This document shows, piece by piece, positions 1 to 7,216 of a stretch of DNA of 11,166 nucleotides. The translations under genes were made by a program, and so were the position numbers. Source of the DNA: Acidimicrobiaceae bacterium (GTDB lineage Bacteria; Actinomycetota; Acidimicrobiia; Acidimicrobiales; UBA8190); the NCBI GenBank assembly GCA_003131945.1, contig PKWD01000042.1, forward strand, positions 219-11,384, read 5' to 3'. The number at the start of each line of letters is the position of its first letter. Position 1 is the stretch's first letter. The notes under the pieces were generated by a model. It ran no database searches, was not told the origin of the DNA, and saw nothing but the letters and a program-made list of their open reading frames with translations.

Positions 1-1065
1 TGGATCACCGACAACTACAGTTGGCGCTGGGTCTTCTACATCAACATCCCCGTGGGCGTGATCGCCCTCTTCGTCATCGCCAGCGTCCTCCACATCCCGG
101 CCAAGCGGACCGAGCACGCCATCGACTACTGGGGGACGACCCTCCTCGGAGCCGGGGTCACCACCATCGTCCTTCTCACCACGTGGGGCGGCACCACCTA
201 CCGGTGGGTTTCGTTCCCGATCATCGCCATGATCGTCGCATCGGTTCTGCTCATCGTCGGCTTCTGCCTGGTCGAGACCCGGGCGGCCGAACCGCTCATC
301 CCCCTCGGGTTGTTCCGGATCGCCGTCTTCAACGTGTCGAGCGCGGTGGGCTTCGTCGTCGGCTTCATCATGTTCGGCGCCATCATCTTCATCCCCCTCT
401 ACCTCCAGACGGTGCACGGGGCCACACCGACGAGCGCCGGGCTGCAACTGCTACCCATGGTGGGCGGCATGCTCATCACCTTCATCTTGAGCGGCCGGCT
501 CATCTCGCGTTGGGGTCGCTACAAGGTCTTCCCCATCTTCGGCACCGGCGTCACCGCCATCGGCCTCTTCCTCCTGTCCCACCTGACCCCGACGACGTCG
601 TTGCCGGTGTCGTCGGTGTACATGTTCGTCGTCGGCTTCGGCCTCGGAGCCGTCATGCAGGTCCTGGTCGTCGCCGTCCAGAACGCCGTCCCCTACAGCC
701 ACCTGGGGACGGCAACCTCGTCGGCCACGTTCTTCCGGTCGATCGGCGGCGTGATCGGCATCGCCATCCTCGGGGCCATCTTCAACAGTCGCCTGCTGGC
801 CGAACTGCCCAAGTACCTACCGGAGTCGGCTCTGAAGCATCTGTCGGGCAGCGGCATCTCCATCAACCCGGCCCAGATCAACGCCCTGCCCGCCGCCCAA
901 CGACAGGGCTACGTCGAGGCTTTCAGTCATGCCATTCACAGCGTCTTTCTCTTCGGAGTCCCCTTCATGGTCGTCGCCTTCGCCCTGACATGGCTCCTGA
1001 AGGAAGTGCCGCTGCGCAACAGCGCCTTCATGTCGACCGAGCCGGAGCCCCCGTCTCTTTCTTGA
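1..1065 (+). CDS. MFS exporter, DHA2 (EmrB/QacA) family, 5' truncated by window edge
   Basis: This is the C-terminal 354 residues of a 14-helix major facilitator drug/proton antiporter of the inner membrane. The frame is open from base 1. It begins with WITDNYSWRWVFYINIPVG, the conserved stretch after TM5 of DHA2 exporters, so about 150 N-terminal residues lie outside the window. Hydrophobic helices follow in regular order (for example VIALFVIASVL, IIAMIVASVLLIVGF, VGFVVGFIMFGAIIFIPLYLQ), then the QTVHGATPTSAGLQLLPM loop typical of DHA2 proteins. Late helices end near FGVPFMVVAFALTWLLKEVPLR, and a short polar tail precedes the TGA. The substrate cannot be told from sequence; family members export drugs, dyes or lipids. 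The gene is convergent with the LLM oxidoreductase gene, with 23 bp between the stops and no clear terminator hairpin. The family call is secure. Confidence 0.93.
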   Translation, partial: WITDNYSWRWVFYINIPVGVIALFVIASVLHIPAKRTEHAIDYWGTTLLGAGVTTIVLLTTWGGTTYRWVSFPIIAMIVASVLLIVGFCLVETRAAEPLIPLGLFRIAVFNVSSAVGFVVGFIMFGAIIFIPLYLQTVHGATPTSAGLQLLPMVGGMLITFILSGRLISRWGRYKVFPIFGTGVTAIGLFLLSHLTPTTSLPVSSVYMFVVGFGLGAVMQVLVVAVQNAVPYSHLGTATSSATFFRSIGGVIGIAILGAIFNSRLLAELPKYLPESALKHLSGSGISINPAQINALPAAQRQGYVEAFSHAIHSVFLFGVPFMVVAFALTWLLKEVPLRNSAFMSTEPEPPSLS

Positions 1066-1088
1066 GCGAGGTGGAACGACCCGTCTCA

Positions 1089-2000
1089 TCAACGGAAGTG
1101 GACCGCCACCTCGTTCCAGAAGAGGTCGAGGGTGTCCACGGTGCGAGAGGCCGATCCCATCATCCAGTCCGGGATGACGAGCTCGTCGACCCCGACGGCG
1201 TCGTAGGCGGCCACCTGCTCGACCAGCTCGGCCGGTGTCCCCAGCAGCCGGGCGCGCGCTGACGGGTCACGGCGCAGGGGGGCCAGCCACTTCTCGTCGG
1301 TGCTCAGGTAGACGAGGGCCTGCGTCGACCGGGCGATGGACCCCTGGTCCCGTCCCACCGCCGCGCAGTGCCCGGCCAGCACATCGGTGCGACGACGGAA
1401 ATCCTCGGGCGTCCCCCAGGCGTTCCACTCGTCGGCGTAGGTGGCGGCGATCCTCATCGTCCGTTTCTCTCCGCTCCCGCCCACCAGCAGCGGAAGATGG
1501 GCCTGGACCGGCTTGGGGTCACAGGGGGCATCTGTCATCTGATAGGACGCGCCCGAAAATGTGGTCCGGGTCTCGGCCAGCAGTGAGCTGATGACAGCGC
1601 AGGACTCCTCCAGACGGTCGAGCCGGGGACCGACTTGGAGGAGGTCGATGCCGTAGGCGGCGTGCTCGTTTCTCTGCCATCCGGCTCCGAGCCCGACGAT
1701 GAAACGGCCGCCGCTTATGTGGTCGATGGTGGCCGCCGCCTTGGCCACCACGGCCGGATGGCGGTAGAGATTCCCCGACACGAGGGACCCGAGCCGCAGG
1801 TGCCCGGTCTCGGCCGCCAGGGCCGACAGGACCGACCAGCACTCGAGGGTGGGGCCGTCCACGGGCCGGCCGCCGGGGTCATCGGGCATGAAGTGGTCGG
1901 CGAAGTAGGCGCCGTCCCATCCGGAACCGTCGCAGTGCACCACGATCTCCCTGACGTCGCGCCACGGGCGTTGAGGACTGGGCCACACGCTGAATCGCAT
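1089..2000 (-). CDS. LLM class F420-dependent oxidoreductase (Rv1855c-like)
   Basis: A 303-residue luciferase-like (TIM barrel) flavin/deazaflavin oxidoreductase, probably cytoplasmic and using F420H2. It opens with MRFSVWPSPQRPW. Family motifs follow in order: ADHFMPDDPGG (residues 34-44), SGNLYRHPAVVAKAAATID (75-93), GGRFIVGLGAGWQRNEH (about 97-113) and LLVGGSGEKRTMRIAA in the C-terminal half. The N-terminal signature resembles the Rv1855c subfamily of predicted F420 enzymes (from memory, not searched). The open frame runs far upstream through the antisense of corA, but homology starts at the ATG at 2000. A TAGGAT -10 box lies 7 nt before that ATG, so the mRNA may be leaderless. It is divergent from corA. 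The substrate is unknown, and FMN rather than F420 is possible. Confidence 0.92.
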   Translation of the reverse strand: MRFSVWPSPQRPWRDVREIVVHCDGSGWDGAYFADHFMPDDPGGRPVDGPTLECWSVLSALAAETGHLRLGSLVSGNLYRHPAVVAKAAATIDHISGGRFIVGLGAGWQRNEHAAYGIDLLQVGPRLDRLEESCAVISSLLAETRTTFSGASYQMTDAPCDPKPVQAHLPLLVGGSGEKRTMRIAATYADEWNAWGTPEDFRRRTDVLAGHCAAVGRDQGSIARSTQALVYLSTDEKWLAPLRRDPSARARLLGTPAELVEQVAAYDAVGVDELVIPDWMMGSASRTVDTLDLFWNEVAVHFR

Positions 2001-2007
2001 GTCACCG

Positions 2008-2013
2008 ATCCTA
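2008..2013 (-). promoter_or_regulatory. -10 box of the LLM oxidoreductase gene (leaderless)
   Basis: Read on the minus strand, TAGGAT (TANNNT type) is followed by 7 nt (CGGTGAC) and then the ATG at 2000. This places the predicted transcription start on the A of the start codon. No good TTGACA-like -35 is seen at 17-18 nt. Inferred from pattern and spacing only. Confidence 0.45.
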
Positions 2014-2019
2014 GGGTCA

Positions 2020-2048
2020 CTGACGTCACAGAAGGCAGCGACAAGAAT
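2020..2048 (+). promoter_or_regulatory. Putative corA promoter, divergent and overlapping the LLM promoter
   Basis: CTGACG (2020-2025) and AAGAAT (2043-2048) are separated by 17 nt. AAGAAT ends 6 nt before the ATG at 2055, again a leaderless arrangement. The palindrome TGACGTCA (2021-2028) overlaps the -35, and GTCAC occurs three times in the intergenic region (2001, 2016, 2025), so a shared operator is possible. AAGAAT lacks the TA of a canonical -10, so this is tentative. Confidence 0.35.
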
Positions 2049-2054
2049 CGGTCC

Positions 2055-3014
2055 ATGCACGGGCACCTCATGAGCGTCGACGGGACCTTGAGCGACGCCA
2101 CCAGTGACGCGGTCAAGCAGAGCATCGCCACGGGCTCCTACTTCTGGCTCGACCTGATCGATCTCGACGCCGAGGGCAGCGACCTGCTGGCCAACTCCTT
2201 CCACTTCCACCCCTTGGCCGTGGAGGACGCCGAGCACTTCGGCCAGCGACCGAAGGTCGAGGACTACGACGACTTCTACTATCTGGTGGTCGCCGGAGCC
2301 CAGGGCGACGGAGGCGACACCGTCGAGGTCCACTGCTTCTATTCCGAAAAATTCATGGTGACCATCGAACGCGGCGGCTGCTCGCAGTTCGACGACCTGC
2401 GGGCGCGCGCGGCGCTGCGCCGGCAGCAGGGCGGCGGCAGCAACATCATGTTGCTCTACCGCATCATCGATGCGCTCATCGACAGCTTCTTCCCCGTCCT
2501 GTCCCATTTCGACGACCAGATCGACTCCCTGGAAGACGCCATCCTGGTCAAGCCCACCGAGGAGCAGCTGGGGACCCTGTTCGACATGAAGCGCTCTCTC
2601 GTGTCTCTGCGCAAGGTGATCACTCCCCAGCGCGACATGTTCGCCAACCTGGCCGGCGCCGAGTCCGGCCTTCCGGGCATGACACCGGACGCCGAGCGCT
2701 ACTTCCGGGACCTCTACGACCACCTCATCAGGATCAGCGACCTCGTCGACAGCTACCGGGACCTGTTGAGCGGGGCCATGGACACACACCTGTCCACCGT
2801 CTCCAACCGGCTCAACCAGGTCATGAAGCAGCTCACCATCATCGCCACCATCTTCCTGCCCTTGAGCTTCATCACCGGCTTCTTCGGCCAGAACTTCGGA
2901 TGGATGATCGGTCGCATCCAGGGTTGGGGGACCTTCGTGGGCCTCGGTATCGGCCTGCAGATCGCCGTGGCCGTGGGTCTGCTCGTGATGTTCCGTAAAC
3001 GCAGCTGGCTGTGA
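2055..3014 (+). CDS. corA: CorA-family divalent cation transporter with GQN motif
   Basis: A 319-residue CorA/MRS2-type pentameric inner-membrane channel for Mg2+ or a related divalent cation. The cytoplasmic N-domain has the usual landmarks: YFWLDLIDLD, FHFHPLAVEDAEHFGQRPKVEDYDDFYYLVV and EKFMVTIERG. Next come the long stalk helix (about MLLYRIIDALIDSFFPVLSH through RDLLSGAMDTHLSTVSNRLN), TM1 (LTIIATIFLPLSFITGFFGQ), a pore-mouth loop, TM2 (GLGIGLQIAVAVGLLVMF) and the basic tail RKRSWL. The signature triplet is Gly278-Gln279-Asn280 rather than the classical GMN, and it sits in FFGQNFGWM. The open frame extends upstream of 2055, but homology begins at MHGHLMSVDG; ATG 2070 is an alternative start. 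The stop overlaps the next gene's GTG. Ion selectivity cannot be assigned. Confidence 0.92.
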   Translation: MHGHLMSVDGTLSDATSDAVKQSIATGSYFWLDLIDLDAEGSDLLANSFHFHPLAVEDAEHFGQRPKVEDYDDFYYLVVAGAQGDGGDTVEVHCFYSEKFMVTIERGGCSQFDDLRARAALRRQQGGGSNIMLLYRIIDALIDSFFPVLSHFDDQIDSLEDAILVKPTEEQLGTLFDMKRSLVSLRKVITPQRDMFANLAGAESGLPGMTPDAERYFRDLYDHLIRISDLVDSYRDLLSGAMDTHLSTVSNRLNQVMKQLTIIATIFLPLSFITGFFGQNFGWMIGRIQGWGTFVGLGIGLQIAVAVGLLVMFRKRSWL

Positions 3015-3661
3015 CGAGTTTCGGCTTCCTCCACACCGCCGCTGTCCATGTCGATGTGTTCTCCGCACTCCTCGACGAGATCTCCCCGGACGACCGGGCC
3101 GTCCATGTCGTCGACGAGAGCCTGCTCACCGACGCCCGCCGCCGGGGCCGAGTCGACGAAGATCTGCGCCGGCGGATCACCACCCGCATCGACGAGCTGA
3201 CCGCCGAGGGTGCCGTGGCCATCCTCTGTACGTGCTCCACCATCGGCGGTCCGGCCGAGGAGGTCGGCCGCCACGGCGGTGTCGCGGTGCTGCGGGCCGA
3301 CCGGCCCATGGCCCGGATCGCCGTGGCCGGAGGGGACCGCATCGCCATCGTGGCCGCCCTCGAGAGCACCATCGGCCCCACCCGCCACCTGCTCGAGGAG
3401 AGCGCCGGCGCCGCCGGTCGACGGGTGGCGATCACCGACGCTCCGTGTCTCGAGGCCTGGACACACTTCGAAGCCGGCGACCATGACCGCTACTACGCCT
3501 CTCTCGCCTCGCATCTCCAGTCCCTCGACGGGACCTTCGACGTCATCGTCCTGGCCCAGGCCTCGATGGCTCCGGTGGAGAAGCTGGTGCATCTGAGCGC
3601 CCTCGTCCTGAGCAGTCCCCGCACCGCCGTCGCCGCCCTGGTGGAGCGAGACCTCAGGTGA
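3011..3661 (+). CDS. Aspartate/glutamate racemase-like protein
   Basis: A 216-residue cytoplasmic protein that looks like the Asp/Glu/hydantoin racemase superfamily (two Rossmann-like lobes). The N-terminal FGFLHTAAVHVDVF resembles the phosphate/carboxylate loop. CTCSTIGG (Cys73, Cys75) fits the first catalytic-cysteine motif. The second half has VIVLAQASMAP (Ala184-Ser185) where a classical racemase carries its second catalytic cysteine, so two-base racemisation is doubtful; a one-cysteine relative or non-racemase role is possible. It starts with GTG overlapping the corA stop by 4 bases (GTGA), implying translational coupling to corA. No ribosome-binding site other than coding sequence precedes it. 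Its end overlaps the convergent MMPL remnant by 8 bp. Substrate unknown. Confidence 0.8.
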   Translation: MTSFGFLHTAAVHVDVFSALLDEISPDDRAVHVVDESLLTDARRRGRVDEDLRRRITTRIDELTAEGAVAILCTCSTIGGPAEEVGRHGGVAVLRADRPMARIAVAGGDRIAIVAALESTIGPTRHLLEESAGAAGRRVAITDAPCLEAWTHFEAGDHDRYYASLASHLQSLDGTFDVIVLAQASMAPVEKLVHLSALVLSSPRTAVAALVERDLR

Positions 3662-4865
3662 CACCGATGAGCGGCTCGTCCGACGGGCGCTGCTCGGTCG
3701 GGCGTTGCCTCATCTGCTCCTCCACGTCGACCTCGACACCGAGGGTGGGCACGATCCGGTCGAGGAAGCGCGGCATGTACCAGTTGGCTTTCCCGAGCAG
3801 CTCCATGACCGACGGCACCAGCACCATCCGTACCAGGCTGGCGTCGATGACGATGGAGGCGGCCAGGCCGAGGCCGAAGACCTTCAAGACCCGCAACGGG
3901 TCACCGATGACGAAGGACCCGAAAACGCAGACCATGATGGCGGCGGCCGCCGTGATGACCCGGGCCGTCTTGGCCAGGCCGTCGGCCACCGACGTGGCGT
4001 TCACCCCCGTCCGCAGCCATTCCTCGCGCATCCGCGACAGCAGGAACACCTCGTAGTCCATCGACAGCCCGAAGAGGATCGTGAACATCATGAGCGGGAT
4101 CCACGGATCGATGGGCCCGGTGCTGCCGATGCCGATGATCGATCCCCCCCAGCCCCACTGGAACACGGCCACGATCACCCCGTAGGCGGCGGCCACCGAC
4201 AGCAGGTTCATGATGGCCGCCTTCACCGGGATGACCACCGACCGGAACACCGCCATCAGGAGCAGGAAGGCCAGCAGAATGACCCCGCCGATGACCCAGA
4301 ACAGACGCGAGGACAGATACGTCGCCGCGTCGACTCCCCCCGCCGTCTCGCCCCCCACCAGTACCTTGACCTGCGTCCCGGCCGTGGCCGCGGGGATGAC
4401 CCGGTGGCGCAGGCGCGTCACCAGGTCCGCCGTGCTGGCCGCCTGCGGCGCCGTCGTCGGGTAGGCGATGATCACGGCCGTGGTGCCATCGGCATTGAAC
4501 TGCGGCGGGGTGGCGAAGGCCACGCCGGGAGTGGCCCGCAGCGCCTGGTCGAACGACGCCACTGTCGTATACCCGGCCCCCCGGGCGTCGGCCGGCACTC
4601 GAGCGGCGAGCACCAGGGGACCGTTGAAGCCCGGTCCGAACCCCTTCGCCAGGAGGTCATACGCCTGACGGGTGGTGAGGTTGGCCGGATCGTTCCCGGC
4701 GTCGGTGAAGGCGAGACGCATCGAGAACAACGGGATGGCCAGCAGCACCAGGACCGCCAGGGCCGACAAGCCGGCTGTCACCGGGTGACGCTGGATCATC
4801 CGGCTCCACCGGTACCAGAAGCCGCCGCCGTCGGCCGGCGGTGTTCCCCGCAGCCGCCTCCGCGG
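3654..4865 (-). CDS. MMPL family transporter, C-terminal half only (truncated)
   Basis: About 400 residues matching only the second half of an actinobacterial MMPL (RND-type) lipid/drug transporter, a family usually of about 700-750 residues. Present are the linker RRRLRGTPPADGGGFWYRWSR, the domain-2 opening helix (TAGLSALAVLVLLAIPLFSM), the porter segment starting TDAGNDPANLTTRQAYDLLA, then membrane helices including FWVIGGVILLAFLLLMAVF, the signature FTILFGLSMDYEVFLLSRM and a last helix at LGLAASIVIDASLVRMVLVP. The tail is polar. The first membrane and porter domain is missing. The frame stays open to 5066, but beyond about 4866 it is only the antisense of the TetR remnant. The first usable in-frame start is ATG at 4799, preceded by GGTGGAG, giving 381 residues. 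It is probably a pseudogene or deletion product. Confidence 0.85.
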   Translation of the reverse strand, partial: PRRRLRGTPPADGGGFWYRWSRMIQRHPVTAGLSALAVLVLLAIPLFSMRLAFTDAGNDPANLTTRQAYDLLAKGFGPGFNGPLVLAARVPADARGAGYTTVASFDQALRATPGVAFATPPQFNADGTTAVIIAYPTTAPQAASTADLVTRLRHRVIPAATAGTQVKVLVGGETAGGVDAATYLSSRLFWVIGGVILLAFLLLMAVFRSVVIPVKAAIMNLLSVAAAYGVIVAVFQWGWGGSIIGIGSTGPIDPWIPLMMFTILFGLSMDYEVFLLSRMREEWLRTGVNATSVADGLAKTARVITAAAAIMVCVFGSFVIGDPLRVLKVFGLGLAASIVIDASLVRMVLVPSVMELLGKANWYMPRFLDRIVPTLGVEVDVEEQMRQRPTEQRPSDEPLIGVT

Positions 4866-5232
4866 TGAACGGCTGGTGGAGCGCTTTCTGGCCCAGTGGG
4901 AGACGGGACCCGGTGTTGGCTCCCCCGCCTTCGTCACCCTCGTCCAGGCCGTGGCCGCCTCGCCCCGGACAGCCGACGCCATGCGCGAGTTCCTGAGCGA
5001 CCGGCTCACCGCGCACGGCCGGCCCGGGGACGACCACGACACCCAGGAGCGTCGTCGCGCCCTCATCTCCTCCCAGCTCCTCGGTCTGGCCTGGGTGCGT
5101 TACATCATGCGGGTGGAACCCATCGCCAGCGCCGATCGCCGCGACGTGGCCCGCTGGGTGGGCCCCACCATCGATCGCTACGCCAATGACGACCTGGCGG
5201 CGACCGACGAGGGCGGCGCTCCGACCGGCTGA
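4864..5232 (+). CDS. TetR-family regulator, C-terminal ligand domain only (truncated)
   Basis: About 122 residues matching the C-terminal, ligand-binding and dimerisation domain of a TetR regulator. GERLVERFLAQWE corresponds to the helix after the HTH domain in family members. MREFLSDRL, RRALISSQLLGLAWVRYIM and the RVEPIASADRRDVARWVGPT block are characteristic of TetR_C domains in actinobacteria. The DNA-binding helix-turn-helix (roughly the first 70-90 residues) is absent. The first start codon in frame is GTG at 4876, giving 118 residues, and it could not bind DNA as a TetR protein. Homology stops at about 4864, next to the point where the opposite-strand MMPL homology stops. An intact version would be expected to control an adjacent MMPL pump. 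Probably nonfunctional. Confidence 0.78.
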   Translation, partial: GERLVERFLAQWETGPGVGSPAFVTLVQAVAASPRTADAMREFLSDRLTAHGRPGDDHDTQERRRALISSQLLGLAWVRYIMRVEPIASADRRDVARWVGPTIDRYANDDLAATDEGGAPTG

Positions 5233-5236
5233 CGCC

Positions 5237-5272
5237 GATCGCCCGATCTCATCGCCCGACGATCATCCGTCG
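5237..5272. repeat. Short direct and inverted repeats upstream of the lipoprotein gene
   Basis: ATCGCCCGA occurs twice (5238-5246 and 5251-5259). GATCG-CC-CGATC (5237-5248) is an inverted repeat, and CGACG-6nt-CGTCG (5257-5272) could form a small hairpin. The stretch lies between the TetR stop and the -10 of the next gene, so it may be an operator or a weak terminator. No T-run follows. Confidence 0.35.
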
Positions 5273-5276
5273 CCTG

Positions 5277-5282
5277 TACGCT
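5277..5282 (+). promoter_or_regulatory. Putative -10 box of the CocE-like lipoprotein gene
   Basis: TACGCT fits TANNNT and lies 11 nt before the GTG at 5294, giving a leader of only about 4-5 nt. CCCGAC (5255-5260), 16 nt upstream, is a weak -35 candidate. There is no Shine-Dalgarno sequence before the GTG, which agrees with a (near-)leaderless message. Confidence 0.35.
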
Positions 5283-5293
5283 GCCTTCTCATC

Positions 5294-7162
5294 GTGAGCC
5301 TCCACCGGTGTCGACAAGCGGGACCGGTTCTCGCCCTCAGCCTCGTCGTCCTCCTGTCGGCCTGCAGCGGTGCAAAGGCGTCCCCGACCGACGCCGGATC
5401 GGCGGCGACCGTGCATGAGCCGCCGCCACCGGCCGTCCCCCGTCCGTTCGGAAAGCTCACCTGTGAGCCACGCCACGGCATCCGCTTGTGCTCCGGCGGG
5501 CAGAGCGCCGGAAAGGATCTGCGCATCCCCAGCTTCGACGGGGTGCCCCTCGACGCCGACGTGGCGCTGCCGGCCACCGGCAAGGGTCCGTTCCCGCTGA
5601 TCGTGATGCTCCACGGCCTCGGCGGCAGCAAGTCCGACTGGGAGGTGTCGACCGACGACGGTGCCATCGACGACGTGACGATGGCCACCAAGGGCTACGC
5701 CGTTCTCATGTACACGGCACGCGGTTTCGGTGACTCCTGCGGGACCGCCGCTTCGCGCGCCGGCATGCCGGCCTGCGCCCGGGGATGGATCCACCTGGCC
5801 GACCAGAGATACGAGATCCGCGATACCCAGTACCTGTCCGGCGAATTGGTGGACGAAGGTCTGGTGAAGCCCGCCATCGCCGTCACCGGTATTTCCTACG
5901 GCGCCGGCCAGACCCTCGAGCTGGCCGCCCTCGAGAACCGGGTGCGGTTGACGAACGGGCGCTTCGCCCCGTGGACGAGCCCTGTCCACCACGTCCCCAT
6001 GTCGATCGCCGCCGGCTACGCCCAGTGGCCGTGGGACGATCTGGTCACCGCCCTCGACCCCAACGGACGCGTCCTCACCTCGACCGACACGCCGGCGTCG
6101 GCCGACCTGACCCCCATCGGGGTCGACAAGCAGAGCTGGAACACCCTGCTCTACGGCGTCGCCGCCGGAGCCTTCCTGGCGCCGCCGGGGGCCGACCCGA
6201 GCGCCGATCTCACCTCGTGGTACAAGGCCATCAGCGCCGGCGAGCCCTACTCGGCCACCGACTCCGCCGCCTTGGCCGAGCTCCAGACGTACCACTCGGC
6301 CATCGGCATCCCGCTGCCGGCGGGGGGCGTGCCGGCGCTGGCCATCCAGAACGGATGGACCGACACCCTGTTCCCCGTGACCGAGGCCCTCCATTTCACC
6401 GACAGCCTGGCCCGGGCCAAGGTCCACAACCCGTTGCTGCTCATCTTCGACGACTACGGCCACGGATGGGCCCAGGCCAAGACGGCCGACGTCACCCGAC
6501 AGACGGCGGCGGCGTTGTCGTTCCTGGACACGGTGATGCTCGATCACCGCTCCCCGCCCTCCGAGGTGCTGGCCGTGGGCCAGACCTGCCCGGCCACGGC
6601 ACCGTCGTCCCCCGTGCTCACCGCCTCGTCGTGGGCGGCGCTCACCACGGGAACGCTGCGGCTGTCGGCGGACCCGGCCCAGACGGTCACCTCGGCGGGC
6701 GGCAGCCCGGCCGTATCGGCCGCGCTCAATCCCGCTTACCAGTCGAAGCTCTGCGACCCTCTTCCGGCCGCCCGTGAGCCGGGGACGGCGGTGGCCGCAC
6801 AGACGATGACGAAGAGCACAACCCTCATCGGTGGCCTCCGGGTGACGGCCCACCTGCACGTGGTGGGCGACTTCCCCGAACTGGTGGGTCGGTTGTGGGA
6901 CGTGAGCCCGGGTGGCGCCACCCGCCAGATCATCGAGGCCGGCGTCGTGCGCCCGAGCGTCAACCAGTCGGCCCAGGCCGGGACGGCCACGACGGGCGAC
7001 ACGAACGTGGTGTTCACCTTGAACCCGAACGAGTACACGGTGCCGGCGGGCGACACCGTGGAGCTCGAGGTGGTGGGAAGCACGGCTCCGTGGTTCCGGG
7101 CCTCGAACGGGACGTTCGCCATGACGGTGACGAACCTCAGGGCCACCATCGGGACTCACTGA
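5294..7162 (+). CDS. Secreted lipoprotein, CocE/X-Pro dipeptidyl-peptidase family hydrolase
   Basis: A 622-residue exported alpha/beta hydrolase. Starting at GTG 5294, residues 1-24 form a lipoprotein signal peptide: basic start, hydrophobic VLALSLVVLL and lipobox LSAC with Cys24; a low-complexity Ala/Pro/Ser linker follows. This is why the start is placed here and not further upstream. The catalytic domain has FPLIVMLHGLGG (oxyanion region, His107-Gly108), GISYGAG with predicted nucleophile Ser201, NGWTDTLFP with predicted acid Asp357, and YGHGWAQ with predicted His390. Residues from about 510 form the jelly-roll PepX_C-type C-terminal domain (HLHVVGDFPELVGRLWDVSP through PAGDTVELEVVGS). The family cleaves esters, amides or X-Pro peptides; the substrate is unknown. 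Expected location is membrane-anchored outside the cell. It stands alone, with promoters on both sides. Confidence 0.9.
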   Translation: MSLHRCRQAGPVLALSLVVLLSACSGAKASPTDAGSAATVHEPPPPAVPRPFGKLTCEPRHGIRLCSGGQSAGKDLRIPSFDGVPLDADVALPATGKGPFPLIVMLHGLGGSKSDWEVSTDDGAIDDVTMATKGYAVLMYTARGFGDSCGTAASRAGMPACARGWIHLADQRYEIRDTQYLSGELVDEGLVKPAIAVTGISYGAGQTLELAALENRVRLTNGRFAPWTSPVHHVPMSIAAGYAQWPWDDLVTALDPNGRVLTSTDTPASADLTPIGVDKQSWNTLLYGVAAGAFLAPPGADPSADLTSWYKAISAGEPYSATDSAALAELQTYHSAIGIPLPAGGVPALAIQNGWTDTLFPVTEALHFTDSLARAKVHNPLLLIFDDYGHGWAQAKTADVTRQTAAALSFLDTVMLDHRSPPSEVLAVGQTCPATAPSSPVLTASSWAALTTGTLRLSADPAQTVTSAGGSPAVSAALNPAYQSKLCDPLPAAREPGTAVAAQTMTKSTTLIGGLRVTAHLHVVGDFPELVGRLWDVSPGGATRQIIEAGVVRPSVNQSAQAGTATTGDTNVVFTLNPNEYTVPAGDTVELEVVGSTAPWFRASNGTFAMTVTNLRATIGTH

Positions 7163-7181
7163 TCAGGGCCTCCGGTCCCTC

Positions 7182-7210
7182 CCGACTGAAAACGCCGGCG
7201 CCGGTAGCCT
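7182..7210 (+). promoter_or_regulatory. Leaderless promoter of the PEP mutase-family gene
   Basis: CCGACT (7182-7187) and TAGCCT (7205-7210) are spaced by 17 nt. TAGCCT ends 6 nt before the GTG at 7217, so transcription should begin on the start codon. There is no Shine-Dalgarno sequence. The same GGTAGCCT octamer recurs at the P450 promoter. Confidence 0.55.
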
Positions 7211-7216
7211 CGGGAC

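Noticed and set aside
1066..1088. Terminator between the MFS and LLM genes
   Set aside because: Only 23 bp, with no stem-loop or T-run visible.
21..1262. 413-residue plus-strand frame overlapping the MFS gene
   Set aside because: Arg/His/Pro-rich out-of-frame translation; the real frame shows membrane helices and DHA2 motifs.
2001..3068. Upstream extension of the LLM oxidoreductase frame to 659 residues
   Set aside because: The extra 356 residues are antisense to corA and resemble no family; homology begins at the ATG at 2000.
3705..4868. 387-residue plus-strand frame over the MMPL remnant
   Set aside because: His/Arg/Asp-rich shadow of the MMPL coding strand with no domain.
4866..5066. 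N-terminal extension of the MMPL frame, as if it were a 470-residue protein
   Set aside because: This part is the antisense of the TetR ligand domain and contains no membrane helix or MMPL motif.
5249..7159. 636-residue open frame on the minus strand opposite the lipoprotein gene
   Set aside because: It is rich in Arg/Gly/His with no recognisable domain and mirrors a well-supported hydrolase; long antisense frames are expected at this GC content.
7151..7179. GGGAC...GTCCC as a terminator after the lipoprotein gene
   Set aside because: A 5-bp stem with a long loop and no T-run; it overlaps the stop codon and is likely chance.
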